NCBI GenBank assembly: GCA_964035545.1
Contig: CAXIUT010000057.1
Coordinates: 124,001-188,000, forward strand
Source of the DNA: Bugula neritina
Lineage: Eukaryota > Bryozoa > Gymnolaemata > Cheilostomatida > Bugulidae
Length of the DNA stretch: 64,000 bases
Reading direction: 5' to 3'
Part shown: positions 1 to 12,994 of the stretch, in pieces
Position numbering within the stretch: the stretch's first letter is position 1
Layout of the letters: the number at the start of each line of letters is the position of its first letter
Notes under the pieces: model-generated
Seen by the model: only the letters and a program-made list of their open reading frames with translations
Told to the model about the DNA's origin: nothing
Databases searched by the model: none
Position numbers and translations under genes: made by a program

Positions 1-179
1 AGCTGGTTTCTCTCTGTTCTTAGTTTTTATATTTTTTAGTATAAAATTGAGAGGAATGTTTTTATGTTGTCTAGTTGTGGTTCTTTCAGGTGGATGTTCT
101 AGAGAATTGAGGTTATGTTTTCATGCTTGTTGCCGTATAATTTTACTATGGTCTATATTGTTGCTTGTGGTTTGGTCAT
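1..179 (-). CDS. N-terminal fragment of an unknown gene
   Basis: An ATG at 179-177 opens a minus-strand frame that runs off the left edge with no TGA. It starts MTKPQATIETIVKLYGN and continues as a charged, helix-prone sequence. TAA and TAG occur in frame as sense codons, as in the certain genes of the window. About 59 residues are visible and no family is recognisable. The start is taken because the upstream sequence (180-318) is AT-rich spacer. Confidence 0.45.
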
Positions 180-318
180 CAAAGAAATAAATATTATAAT
201 TTATTTAGTATTTTTTGAATCATTATATTATAAAAGGGATAAATAACAAATATTAAATCATAGATAAATAACAAATAACAAGTCATAGATAAGTAACAAA
301 TCATAGATAAATAACAAA

Positions 319-1434
319 TCATAGTGATAGGAGATATAGTTTTTCCCCCAGATATTTTAACTTTTTGCTGTCTTATATTTCCTGATAGTGTCCTTCAGGT
401 ACTCCTTTGAATCCATATAATGCTCCAAACCAAGCAGCACCGATCGTACCAGTCGAATCATTATCTCCTCCATGTAAAATACCTCTCAAACAAAACTACT
501 ACCATGACCCTTTGCATCCCAAAAGGGCATCATAGGCTATTAGTGTGCTATCTACTCCTAGAGCACCTGGCCATTTGGTCCATGCTAGTGTCTTATAGAA
601 GTGTTATCGATCTATGATAGAATATTTTTATGGAAAAGTTGCTTTAGTTTGATTTTAGAGAGTTAGAGATAGATTTCGCTATTTTGAATATTTTATCCAG
701 GATTATTCGAATTTATCCCATTGACCGCTTTTTATATTCAATTATACTTATCTCCCCATAGTCTGTATATGCTTTTTAGCCAATGGTAGAATCTAGACAA
801 AGAACTTTCCGATCCACGTCTAGGGAGGGGTATCTTTGATGGCCAGATATGTAAAATATGCAGACACCAATGCCCCTAGATATCCAACTGGGTTATGATG
901 TGTAATTCTACCTGTTTAGACAGCAACTGCGATTAGCTTATCGATATTGTTTTGATAGTATAGACCGATGCATGCTGCTCTCATGGAGGCACCACAGCCT
1001 CCTCCTTTGAGTTGCGAGTATGGTATTTTGTTCCAGTTTGATGCTTGCTAGTCGATTATGCTGAGTGTTTTCATGCAGGTTTTGCCGGGTGCTCTTCCTG
1101 ACATGCACTTTGAACATTTTTTATATTATAAAGCTACTCTTCTAGAGGTTTATTAGATTTTGTCTTTTGGACTACTTTGAATTAGACCTTGGGCGGTGGC
1201 TATGTGCATGACTGTGTCGTCGGAGTAGCGCCAGTCCATGTTGATTTTTAGATATAGAGGACCTTTGTTGTTGGTCATGTTCATCATTTATTTGTGGATT
1301 AGAGTGCTGCTGGTGTTGAACTACCAGGAACCGTTTTTATAGCCCATAGCGTCGCCTGTTGCTGCTAGCATCATGCAGGCCTAGTACTTTTGTTTGAGGG
1401 ACTTGTCTTTAGGCTGAACTGATTATTTTTACAT
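319..1434 (-). CDS. ADPRH: ADP-ribosylarginine hydrolase (ARH1/DraG family)
   Basis: A 371-residue frame with no intron, close to the ~357 residues of animal ARH1. The family removes ADP-ribose from arginine in proteins using two Mg ions. Visible hallmarks are [14 protein letters not shown] near the N-terminus, [10 protein letters not shown] (acidic metal ligands) and, near the C-terminus, [20 protein letters not shown] (the second metal-binding cluster, DNDSTG). A TAG lies at the position of the Glu in the family's YKNGxWEF motif, which supports UAG = Glu. Start is ATG at 1434 and stop is TGA at 321-319. Identification is by motif recognition only. Confidence 0.93.
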
Positions 1435-1624
1435 AAGATAAAAGTTATAAAAAGATATAGTATGAAAAGAGGTCATTGATAGTATCATATTATTCACAAA
1501 AGATAGTTAGTTTGAGTGCTGGAACAGGAAAGACACATCTTCTTTACCTGTTAGTATTGATATTCTTTAAAGGAGTTAATTAAATAACATCGGGTAGATA
1601 TTAGACAATAATGATTTTTGAGGA

Positions 1625-2152
1625 TCAATATTCAATAAATTTAGGTTAATTTGGTCGAATGTAGCTTAAAGTGGCAACAAATAAAACTGATTTTCCCACA
1701 TAGCTCAATTTGTTAAGAAAAGATTTTTTCCCTACCTGCACTGAAGCTGTCTTATCAGGAAGGTATAGCAATTTATCCATCACAAAATGGAATTGATCTG
1801 AAGTATCAACTTTTGTGGCAGTATTCATTAAAAATTTAATGGGCAAGGTTTTATCAAAGACAATAACTCTGAATTTATAGGCTATTTTTCCTCTAAAGAT
1901 TCTGAAGGAGTTGAATGTCTTTTGTTCTATAAGTTTAACTGATCTGGTGGACTAGACACTTACCTAATTGGCGTTGTAGATGGCAAAACTGAGGGTTTAG
2001 CATTTTTATTAAAAAGTACTAGTTAGTTTAATTAGCATATTATGCAGCCAGTCGTCCATTTATGCCTATTTTTATGCTGATTTCATGATAGCTTCAAGAG
2101 CTTCTGCACTTGCTTTGATAGTGTTGGCAAGATCATTGTTTTATTCTGACAT
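1625..2152 (-). CDS. hypothetical protein, 175 aa
   Basis: A single uninterrupted frame from ATG 2152 to TGA 1627-1625 with TAA/TAG as sense. The N-terminal third (MSEENNDLANTIKASAEALE...) is acidic, with a predicted helix. The C-terminal part is richer in beta-prone residues and ends RPNEPKFIEY. No signal peptide, membrane segment or known motif is visible. It lies between the ADPRH gene and the divergent amidase gene. Confidence 0.55.
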
Positions 2153-2379
2153 ACTTGTTATCAAAATATAATGATTAATATTAGTAAGAATTTATCATAA
2201 TTTATATTAATAGTAAAACATAAATCATCTAATTATCTAAAGTGTAGGCTAAACAATGTTCAATCTACAAACAATATCAAAATAACATAGCATTTTGATA
2301 AAACTAATCAATTTTTTTATTATTCTTTATTTTGACAAATTAATATCATATAAATATCATATAATAGCCATAGCAAACT

Positions 2380-4763
2380 ATGTTCAAAAAAATATGTATG
2401 GGTCTTCTTCTCTTCATAATCATTTCTCTATCTACTATTTACTACATCTTTTCTCCATCCTACGTCTAGACTCTGACCTTCTAATCCCAAACCATTCGAA
2501 TTTAAAGAGATCAATATGGGATACCTCATATATATGCACCTGACCGTAGAAGTTTTCTATATGCTTGGGGTACAGTGATGTCTGAAGACAGATTATTCCA
2601 GGTAACTTTTAGATTATTGTATGCTAAAGGTAGACTATCAGAGTATCTTGGATAAAAAACGTTTAAATTTGATATCATGATGAGAGATTTAGGACTGGCT
2701 CAAGTTGGATACTAATCTGCCTAGAAAATGAAAATATAAAATAGGAGTTTGTATTAAAATTTTTAGATATATTTGAGAGGATTTAATGATGCAGTTGATA
2801 GGAGGAAGGCATTGCCTATATAATATCATATATTGGGTATAAAATGGTAAAAATGGACTGTTTCTGACATATTTATTTTACAAAAGTTTTTATAGTGGTC
2901 TTTGAGTCACAACCTCCTCGAATAGTTTACAAGAAGTACACTTCTATCAAGTTATACCATCGACTAAATAAAAAAGATATTTCCTAGTACAAAGTAGCAT
3001 TGGGCCTTCTAGTCTGTATCAACCATAAAAGATGAAGATATTTCATAGCATTATCAAAAATAAAACCATTTTTTCAATACTATATTAGAGCCGATATCGA
3101 TAGATGATATAGTGGATTTGGGTGCCCCAGAAATATACATATCTGCTGAAGGAAGCAACGCTTGGGCTGTTTCTGGAAAGCATACCTAATCTGGCAAGCC
3201 GATTCTATCTGGAGATCCTCATCTTGATAGTATGCTTCCTTCTCACTGGTATCAGTTCAAAGCTACATACGCCAAATAAAACAAAACTATTGATTTCGCA
3301 GGTGTATCTGTTCCTGGACTTCCAACTGCTTATGGGAAAACAGGCTACGTAGCTAGCGCCATGACGGTGATCTATAGTGACACTCAAGATTTATATAAAT
3401 AAAAGATAAAAGGAAGTCGATATTAGGTGGATGGTATTTGGAGAGATTTGAGGATAAGAAATTAAACAATTTTAATAAAGAAAGATGGTCGATTATAGCA
3501 ATATAATCATACAGTTAAATATACGCATAGAGGCCCTGTTTTGAATTATATAGCGCATCCTTTGGGCACATATGATTTGACATCGGAATCGTATTCTTTG
3601 AGTTGGACTGGTTACAACGACTAGTATGAATCTTTGGCACTGGCACCACTTAGTTTATAAGTTAGCAATTTCTAGTAGCTTAAGTAGTATTTTAAAATAT
3701 TTACCAAGCACTATTTGAGTTTGAGTATGCTGGCTGTCACTGCTGATAACCATTTGCTGTATCAGCATAGCGGGAAGGCAGCGATTCGTCCTAACGTTTA
3801 ATCTGGAATATATGTGCAAGATGGCACTAATAGTCGAAACGACTGGTTGGGCTTTATGGCGCCTGAGGACCGGATGCAGGTGGTTGATCCCCAATGTGGA
3901 TATTTTGTTACTTCTAACAACAAAGTGGCATAGACTAAATATTGGGGAGGATACTTCAATCATAGCATCTATACTGCCAGGGCTGATCGCTTGACTGAGT
4001 TGGTTTAAAATTAGATCAAAAGTGGGAAAAAGATCAGTAATCTTTTTGCTAGGAAGTTGCTCTATGATACTGTTGATGTCTATTGCAGACAAATATTGCC
4101 TTAGATTCTATAGGTGGTTGAGAAGGCTAATTCTAGTCATAGTGATTTTGATTGTGATTTTAGAGCTGATTCTTACCAATCAACTATGTATGAAGTTTTT
4201 ATGGTTGAGTTGTGGTTTTTGATGAGACCATTCAAAACCAATAATGTCAGTATACTTACTTTGCATACTTCTCATCAGACTTTGTTCGTTTATATTCACG
4301 ATGCCTATCATGGTGATAAATAAAAACAAAAGGTTATGAGATAGGCTTGGAGCAAAATGATCTTGAGGTTGTCTGAGCATTTTAAAACTAAGGATCGAAG
4401 TAGGTGGCTTTGGGGAGAGTTTCACCGGGATGTGACAACGCAGCTTCCTCTTGGTTTGTCGCCTTTCTTCAAGATGTTTTATAGTCGAGTTGGACCTGGT
4501 TCTGGGAATATACATACACCCAACGTTGCTAAAATGAATCGAATAGAGTATGCCAATTTCGATACATCGCATCGAGCCAACTATAGGATGATATTTGATT
4601 ATGGAGGACCTAGTTGGTGGGTGCTTGATGGGGGAGCAAGTTAAAACCTTTTGTCAAGTATTCTTATCTCTATATAGGACATTATGATGATCAATGGCAG
4701 CTGTTTATGGCTTAGAAGTTGCTTCCCCTTGACCCCTCTCAAGAGCAGAGGTAGTAGTTATGA
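2380..4763 (+). CDS. Penicillin amidase / N-acyl amide hydrolase family (S45), apparent frameshift near the C-terminus
   Basis: About 794 residues, a normal length for the S45 Ntn-hydrolase family, which hydrolyses amide bonds of acylated small molecules. ATG 2380 gives a KK-hydrophobic N-terminus (MFKKICMGLLLFIIISLS), a signal peptide or anchor, so it is probably lumenal or secreted. Seen in order: IPHIYAPDRRSFLYAWGTVMSEDRLFQ (family signature), then GSNAWAVSGK around Ser259 with LSGDPHL after it. Ser259 should become the catalytic N-terminus of the beta chain after self-cleavage. Near the end DYGGPSWWVLDGGAS is followed by a one-base frame change around 4641-4646 (run TTAAAACC). The restored frame reads HYDDQWQLF and stops at TGA 4761. 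This could be an assembly error, a mutation or an unusual 38-nt intron. The true substrate is unknown. Confidence 0.88.
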
Positions 4764-4863
4764 TTGAGTGGATATGAAATATTTTATGAGGTTTTATAGT
4801 TGTTAGTAAACTATAACTAACTTGATTAGACTTGTAGATTTAAACATTATAATTTCTATTTCG

Positions 4864-6185
<1,322 letters not shown>

Positions 6186-6226
6186 TATATATGTTTTAAT
6201 TATAAATAGTAACGCCTATATTTAAA

Positions 6227-7438
6227 ATGCAAGAACGGTTCAACTTAACACTTCCCTTAACGCTTGGCTTATAAACTATCAAAACATAAAAATAAACCCC
6301 TAAAAACATCCAAACTATCTCCACTATTGACACCTAATGCAAAATACAAATAAAAACAAAAGATCTATTCCACAATGAAGACCAAAATAACAAATACTTC
6401 TCTATTGAATCATCAGAGCATCAAGACCGTTAAATTGTTATTCAATTGCATAAGACTTAAAAGGGTGTAATATAATTGAACAGACAATGTGAGTAATATT
6501 TGGCCTATCCTTTTAAATTATCATTGGTTTTGACTTCATCGATGTTGGTTGCTACTTTGAGCAAGATATCGGTGGAATTAAAATTATATTCTGTTTTGAG
6601 GCCTAAATTTGTAAATAACTAGTTAATGCAAAATTTGTATAAAAACAAAGAGCAATGGGGATTGATAACTATGGACCAGATGAAAAGAATAGTAGTAGAA
6701 TCACAAAAAAGTTTATTTCCTGTTATTGGATTATGGATAAAGGGATAACTTCCATCATATCTCCTTTTAAAGCAAATATGTTAATACTTTTAGATGCAAA
6801 TATCAAAGAAATGTTTATTTGTTTATAATACTAAAAAATATATATATCTTGCCAAATGTATCAATGATGGAAGGTTTCCCTAATTGTATTTGGTGTAGTG
6901 GATTTAATTTAAAGAGAGTATCACTAATTTTTAGTATAATTTAGTTGATATAAAGAATAGGGAAGAAATTGTTATTAAATCGGATTAGCAATCGCATTTG
7001 TAATTTACACTTCGAAGTAATTAAAAAATACCATAAAAACTATCTAAAATATAGTGTTCTCCGATTTTGTTCTAAGAATAAATCCCAACTAGAAGTTATT
7101 AGAATGAATGCCCTGATTCCCCTAGATTTAGCCACCAATCGAATCCTTATCTAGAATTATAATGCGCTTCACTGAGAAGACTAGTGAACATTCAGCAGCA
7201 ATAGATCAAATAGCTAAGAGCTGAGTTGTTGAGGGTGACTTATTCTATAAGTTCTGTTCAGTTGAAATCCAATAACAAACCATTGTGTTCGACTAAATCA
7301 TCTAGGCCTGGCCTACTGACTGAGAGGGATCTTAGTTTGTCGCCTTCGAATCCATCGACGAATTCATCGAATAATGAGCTTGTGGGTGATAATTAGGATT
7401 GGAATATACTTGATCGATTTTAGATAGTGTAGAAATGA
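6227..7438 (+). CDS. 403-aa protein with C-terminal coiled coil; faint STIL/Ana2-like resemblance
   Basis: A single frame from ATG 6227 to TGA 7436-7438. The first ~230 residues look globular and include LVLTSSMLVATLSKISVELKL and FPVIGLWIKGELP. The latter recalls the 'VG(I/V)W' end of the STIL N-terminal domain. A short coiled coil (LRRLVNIQQQEIKELRAELL) lies near residue 330, followed by a Ser/Asn-rich tail. STIL/Ana2 proteins have an N-terminal domain and a short oligomerising coiled coil and act in centriole duplication. The resemblance here is weak and would need a profile search. The gene ends 25 bp from a convergent minus-strand gene. Confidence 0.4.
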
Positions 7439-7463
7439 TGTTTTTGATAATTATCATAGAAAA

Positions 7464-8126
7464 TCATTTTAGTTTATTTATTCGATGCTGTTTTAGCTAT
7501 TTGAATAGCAAAGCGTTGGTCTTTCTGGCCTGCTATTATTGGTTTTTATTTATTTGGAGTTGTAGGTATGGAGTATCTCCCTTTGCTCTTAGCTTTAGAC
7601 CCATTAGTCGAGACGATTACTCGCGTAGACAATAGTTGTAGATGAAGTTGCTTCTTTTTGAGAGGGATTTTTATGTTTTTAGGGTGGCTAGGCTGAGCGA
7701 TCCTGGAGGTTTTAGGATTAGAGGTTGGTGTAGAACTGATGGATCACGTCTGAATCTAGGTTTTTAGATAGGTCTTGGAGTTCTTAGTTATAAAGAAATT
7801 CCTCTGAGTTCGTGTAGGGAGACAGCTCTATGATTTCTTTCAATATTGGGGAGTATATATTCTTATTAGTGCTATCCTCTTTATTGATAGAAAGTGACAA
7901 CAGGTTAATTTTGATTGGCATTATCGTTATGATGCTAATTACTGGGGTATCTGATATTTCTGGTATGTTTTTATCTACTTTTTTTTTATAATTAAACCCA
8001 TGGTCCAAAATTATGTTGTTCTTTATCTTTGTTGTAGACCTAGTTGTCAAGATATTAGTAGAGAGGGTCATTGAAGATGGGTTGTGCTTTATCTAGTCGT
8101 TTTCTATGATGTTTATGTTATTTCAT
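7464..8126 (-). CDS. hypothetical basic protein, 220 aa
   Basis: Two overlapping minus frames are open here. This one is preferred because it has an ATG (8126), ends at TGA 7466-7464 and has the composition of a real basic protein. It begins MKEHKHHRKRLDKAQPIFND and contains RAVSLHELRGISLELRTPRP. It ends in a Lys/Arg/Glu-rich helix (EEEQARKTNALLFKELKQHR). No family is recognised. It lies between the convergent STIL-like gene and the HscB gene. Confidence 0.5.
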
Positions 8127-8222
8127 TTTAGATTTGTTTTTATTGATGACAGGTGCGTTTCTTTCTGGTTATTCTGTTCGAGTATTCATTAATTTTATGT
8201 AATCTAATAAATCAAAATAATA

Positions 8223-8743
8223 TCATTGATTTTATGTCAATATATGTAACCTCTACTTGGCATTTACTAGTGCACTATTTAAATATTTATATCTTATTAC
8301 AAATTATTTACATCTCTACAAATCCGAACTCGTAAAAAATATCTATAACTACTTCTGAATTTCATTCAATAAGGTCTACAAACGCTTTTTTATCGATTAA
8401 ATCGACTTTTGATCAGCCTACTCGATCTCTTCTTGTAGCTAAAACATCTACTACATAAAAGCTCCTCCAGCAATGCTTGACTATTCCTCAACTGGCACTC
8501 CTTTTAGCTACATCAAATAGATAGCTCTTTGCAGATCATTGAGTAGAGTTGTTTTGGCCTTATTTATATGACTTGAATATTTTTACATATTTTATTTTAG
8601 GTTTGATCCGAGGTATTTATCTGGATGGAACTCTTTTTGTAGGTCTCGAGCGAGTGATTTGATGGTTTATGGGTTGACTGTGTATCCTTATGGGCTGAAT
8701 TTTAATAAATAGACATGCTGAAGATTTGGAAGTAGTTGATCAT
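8223..8743 (-). CDS. HSCB: HscB/Jac1-type J-domain co-chaperone of mitochondrial Fe-S cluster assembly
   Basis: A two-exon gene with a 20-nt intron (8695-8714); spliced length is 166 residues, typical of HscB. Splicing gives MINYFQIFSIPEGYTVNPET, the classic start of the family. A J domain follows with the HPD tripeptide in LQKEFHPDKY. After it come INKAKTTLLNDLQRAIYLMELKG and the C-terminal three-helix region with FMEEMFELQEEIEE, which in the family contacts the scaffold protein ISCU. HscB delivers ISCU to mitochondrial Hsp70. No clear mitochondrial presequence precedes MINYF. Confidence 0.9.
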
Positions 8744-8886
8744 TCGATCGCAGGCTTTGCATTATGGTACTGTTAGTTTTTTTGAACATCCCTCACAATC
8801 GAATTTACTCAACCAAAATACTGACTTAAATGAAAGGTTTTTTGTTATTTGTGAGGCTATTTGGGTTGATTTCATTATTATTATTT

Positions 8887-8940
8887 CCCAACCCCAACCC
8901 CAACCCCAACCCCAAACCCCAACCCCAACCCCAACCCCAA
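8887..8940. repeat. Interstitial CCCCAA telomeric tract
   Basis: About nine CCCCAA units with one CCCCAAA variant, in the spacer between the HSCB start (8743) and the ERGIC3-like gene end (9021). On the + strand a left chromosome end would read CCCCAA, so the orientation fits a left telomere for the sequence to the right, which ends in GGGGTT at 28637. No GGGGTT and no gap precede it. It could be a true interstitial tract, a fused chromosome end or an assembly join. Confidence 0.9.
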
Positions 8941-9020
8941 AAAAAGTTAAACTATTTATCTTGAAACTAGCTGAAATATCTTTATTAATATCAGTTCAAA
9001 TAGAATATAAGTATTTACAA

Positions 9021-10046
9021 TCAGTTGATCAGTTCATATTCTTTCCTCCTATCATTAATGATATTTTAAAGCGCATTGTCAATAAAGGCAGCAATGGTAT
9101 AGGTTCCTCCGATAATAGCACACAATTTGATTAAAAACACTCCCAAAGAGTCACTCTATGGGCTGACTTCAACAGTGAGCCCTCCAATGTGATAGTTGAA
9201 GTAGAGAGAAGGCATGTGATGTACTTAAAATGTGTTATGATTGAAAGTATATTGGTAGACTTGTGTATCTGGCCAATATGGTATCACATAGCGAGTGGGT
9301 ACGATGTCGAGATGGTAGTGACTGACATATGAATGCGGCACTGATGACATATCATATATTTTACTACGTCCGTTGAGTTGGGATAAAACTGCTTCTGGAT
9401 GATGTCGTTCGATGGTTGACATATTTTATGCGTCACCGAAGAAGAGATAGTTGATTTTGTGGGACATATCGAGAGTTTGTCCGATGTTTTACATCCTTAG
9501 TCTTGCGAATATGTTTTGATAGGCATGGCTGCTGATATGAAAGTTACCTGGTACTTATTTTACAGTGAAATCTCCTTTTAATCGACATCCTCTTTTTTAT
9601 TTGAATGCCTGTTTTGCTAATTAGAATTGTTCGTTTTGGTTGGGGAATCTCAAGAGTTAAAAATCTTAGTATTAGCCATCGATGTAGCTGCCGTTTCTGT
9701 CCAGTCGGTACTTTTTGACTGAGGCGATGTTGGGACTATGAGAAAGCATTAGATCTTGGATATCTAGTGATATTATTTAGCAGGGGAAGCTGGGGCATTA
9801 CTATATCGAGATGGATTCTTGGTAGATCAAGAGATACTTCATTTCTTTGCGGGTTACTAGTTGATCTGAAATGATCATTGCTCTGTAGTCTGGTTTGAGA
9901 TAGTTTTTGAGTTAGATGAAGAGGAAGAAGCCGATGCTGAGGAGTGTGAGTAGCGAGATGAATCCTCCTCGATTGGTTCCTTCTGAAAGATCTTCTGGAA
10001 GCTTTTTGAAAATATCTAACTTTCTTACACGACTGCTGAAGGACAT
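9021..10046 (-). CDS. ERGIC3/Erv46-like COPII cargo receptor
   Basis: A 341-residue intronless frame. The N-terminus carries the family pattern of a short cytosolic segment then a membrane helix (KLPEDLSEGTNRGGFISLLTLLSIGFFLFI). The lumenal part contains CRLKGDFTVKQVPGNFHISSH, a recognisable Erv41/Erv46 core sequence, and the YHLDIVPTRY region. A second membrane segment occurs near the C-terminus (GVFLIKLCAIIGGTYTIAAF). Erv41-Erv46 cycles between ER and Golgi and retrieves or loads cargo. Which of the two subunits this represents is uncertain; the length favours the Erv46/ERGIC3 side. Confidence 0.88.
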
Positions 10047-10132
10047 ACAACAAATTATAACTAGAAACTAGTATCATTATCTATATCTATATCAATATTA
10101 GTAAATATATAAAGAGAATTATCACAAAGGAG

Positions 10133-11206
10133 TCATATTGAAGGAGGACATGAGTCTGTTATTTAGAGGTCTCCTTCTCCTAGTGAAATTTATTAGTGGA
10201 GCGGGGAGATGTTGGTCCAGGTTGATGATAGTACTTTTTTTGAGGGAAAGATGCAAGTTGAGTTAGAGAAGTGAGGGGTCGGAGGATGTGGATGTTAGAA
10301 GTTATTACTTTGTATATTTTATTTTCCTTTGAAATGGTTGTTCTATTAGTAGAATTCCAGTTAAAGTTTTGTTTGTTTTTTGGATTATAGTTATTTTAGG
10401 TCATATTTGTTGTAAATAGTTTATTAAAAAGAGCTGTCTTTAACAGTTTGATACTTCCTAGTTGTACTATGTTATTTTTGAATAATTGACTATTTGTTTT
10501 TATTGACAATAATATTTTAGACATATTTGTTGAGTTATTTCTCTCGATTAATAGTCAAAAAACATTCTTGGTTAAAATATTAGTTTTATATTTTGAGTAA
10601 CTATACTTGGACTTATAAACTGCTATTTCTTCCTTACAATTCCTTTACCATACCTTTTAATATCTTATTTTCTAATTCTATTTTACTATTTCTATTTTTT
10701 TTTCTTTTTTATTATTTACACTAAGCCATATTGATAGGACTCATTCTTTTGCTCTTTATTGGACTTGTTTCTATCAAACTATTATCTATATCACCTATAT
10801 CCAAAGATTGTTTTCTTTGGTATTGATCGATATGTAGCTTTTTGAATATTTTATCTGATTATCCAAAAAGTTGATTAACTGATTTATCTTACAATTCTTT
10901 GTTTTTAGCCATCAGCATCTCATTGACTTGTTGCTATTTACTTATTAATCGCTATTTAACAAGCAATAACTTCTACAACTTCTATATCTACTTCTTCATC
11001 TCCTCGATAAGATCAGATTGATATCTCATCTACTCCTGCATCTATTTTTGATCATTCTATATGCCAATAGATAGTTGCTTAGTAATCATTTATACCAGCT
11101 AAGCTAGTTAGCTTTTATTTATGGTCCATTGTTCTGATTATTTATGATTGTATTGTTTATTTATAAGTTAGATAAGTGTCTGTGGGTATTGCTTTTATGA
11201 TTTCAT
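10133..11206 (-). CDS. coiled-coil protein, 357 aa
   Basis: One frame from ATG 11206 to TGA 10135-10133 with many TAA/TAG codons read as Glu. After a short N-terminus (MKSEKEYPETLIELINKQYN) two coiled-coil segments are visible, one around MRYESDLIEEMKKEIEKLEKL and one around KIELENKILKGMVKELEGRN. Between them is a Ser/Pro/Lys-rich stretch (SPIKSKRMSPIN). The C-terminus is Pro/Ser-rich. No membrane segment and no recognised family; a structural or cytoskeletal role is only a guess. Confidence 0.6.
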
Positions 11207-11253
11207 AATTATTAACGCATATTATTAATGATATTTTATAAAATAAAGGAGAA

Positions 11254-12261
11254 TCATTTCTTTCTGTAAGGCTATAACTTGCTCTAGCACATAGCCAGTT
11301 GCTTGGCTGCCAAATGGTAGTTGTTTCGACATTATATTAATAATTTTCTTAAATCTGTCTCTTATTATAACTTCTTTAACTCTTTCTTTATACCTTCTAT
11401 TAACTGTTATACCACCTTTATTGATGATTAGGCTGTATCAAATTTTTTAGGACTGGGATCGACTTAATATATCATTTTGTTGAGGTTGTTCTTAGTGTCA
11501 GTGTTGAATTTCGTTTACTGGGTGATTGTTTAAAAATTTTATGAACTTTCTTTTAATCTTTTTGATATAGTTTGAAGAATCTATCTGCATTCTGGACCGT
11601 TATTTTTGCAAGCATTGAACTATATCTTTGATACTTATAGATCTTTTGTGAGTTGATCGTGTTCTCTGGTTAGAATGGTATGATCCGTGTTGGAAGGATG
11701 GCATGCTGGACAGGGTTTTGGTTTAGGACATGAGCAATCTTGGCAATCAGGGCATGTTGGGCATGCGATATTGCAGTTGTCGATTTGTTGGTTGAGAAGA
11801 AAAATTTGTTTGTTGAGCTAATCGATGGTTAAGGCATCTCCCATGATTTGTTCTTTTAGCTTTTAGTTGTCACTCTAGTAGCTGTCTCTTTGATTTTTCC
11901 ATAGTTGGCATTAATGGTTCCATTTATTTGTGTAGTTAATAAGTTCTTCTTTGCACTATTGATATCTTTTTGAGCTTTTCAATAAAGAATTAGCCAATAA
12001 GACTGTTCTATTTTTACATTTCTCTAGATCCCAATCAGAACAGGTACTTCCTCTTTGTTTTAGCAGTTCTTCTACACTTGTTTACATTCTGACTCTTGAG
12101 TGTTAAAGTTGAGTTATATTGAAATCAGGCAAGAAGACGGTATCTTCGATGATGGAGGAAGGAGTGGGTTATGATTTGAAGAAGGAGTGGATGAGAGGGA
12201 AGAGAATGATTGCCAGGAGGATGGTCAATCCGGCGCCTAATTTGGATTATGTTGATATCAT
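11254..12261 (-). CDS. type II membrane coiled-coil protein with Cys/Pro-rich insert, 335 aa
   Basis: A single frame from ATG 12261 to TGA 11256-11254. Residues ~8-27 form a membrane helix (LGAGLTILLAIILFPLIHSF). The rest is mostly coiled coil (LKSSKRYEECKEELINYTNKW and similar), interrupted near the middle by a Cys-Pro rich segment (CNIACPTCPDCEDCSCP). This organisation suggests a signal-anchored protein with a disulfide-bonded or metal-binding extracytoplasmic stalk. Family not recognised. It starts 48 bp upstream of the start of the preceding same-strand gene. Confidence 0.6.
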
Positions 12262-12571
12262 TAAATATTATTTATAAATTTTATTTAACACTTCCAATAT
12301 CATTGCTTATCTAAATGCATCTAGAAACATTTTTATTATTTTGATATGAATGCAAGCTAAATATAACTATCGTTAGGATAAATATCCTATTTTATTGATA
12401 TTTATTAGATAGTATTGCATGTACAGATGAAATTGTATATATTTCTTCCATTAGAGTTCGTTACAATAAAATTACAAGTATACATTCATAAAAATAGATG
12501 ACTTGTTCCTTTACTTCTATTCCTCATCATTAAAATATCCCTTTTTCTCCTTATACTCCTCAGCTCAATAC
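12262..12571. other. gene-free spacer
   Basis: AT-rich spacer between the start of one minus-strand gene and the stop of the next. No open frame with gene-like composition, repeat or structured element was recognised. Confidence 0.4.
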
Positions 12572-12880
12572 TCAGCGCCATCCTCTTATGGCTCTAACTA
12601 ACAATTGTTCCTCTATTGTCAATTAGGTCAAGTCTCCACTAATTGGGTCGGATTTATCGATCTAGGTGAGAGTTTTGGAGTGGATGTATGGGAAAGGGCT
12701 GCGGAGAGGTGATCCTAAGGAGATAAGGACGGGTAATTTGGATAATAAGAGGCAGAATATAAGAAAGAGGAGTGATAATACAATGGATAGGTAGGTAAAT
12801 AATGGCTAGACAAGTTTATTACAGAAAAGATTGTATAAGAAGTTGACAATAGTGGTCTGATTATTGATTTAATTTATTTA
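12572..12880 (-). CDS. small membrane protein, start not resolved
   Basis: A frame ending at TGA 12574-12572 encodes a hydrophobic helix (VEPLFTYLSIVLSLLFLIFC), then KLPVLISLGSPLRSPFPYIHS and an acidic tail with TEIDKSDPISGDL. The composition looks coding, but no in-frame ATG lies upstream before spacer sequence begins. Either a 5' exon behind a small intron was missed or the gene is damaged. The upper coordinate is therefore approximate. No family recognised. Confidence 0.35.
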
Positions 12881-12994
12881 TCTTTATTTTTAGCAATTTT
12901 CAAAGAAGAAATAATATCTAAATCTTCTTTAATTTAATACTTTTATAATAACTGAATATTAATTGATCAAATAACTATAAATTGATAAATTGAT

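Noticed and set aside
8736-9134. Plus-strand frame across the CCCCAA tract (Pro-Gln/Pro-Thr repeats)
   Set aside because: It overlaps the starts and ends of two well-supported minus-strand genes and has no recognisable content outside the repeat.
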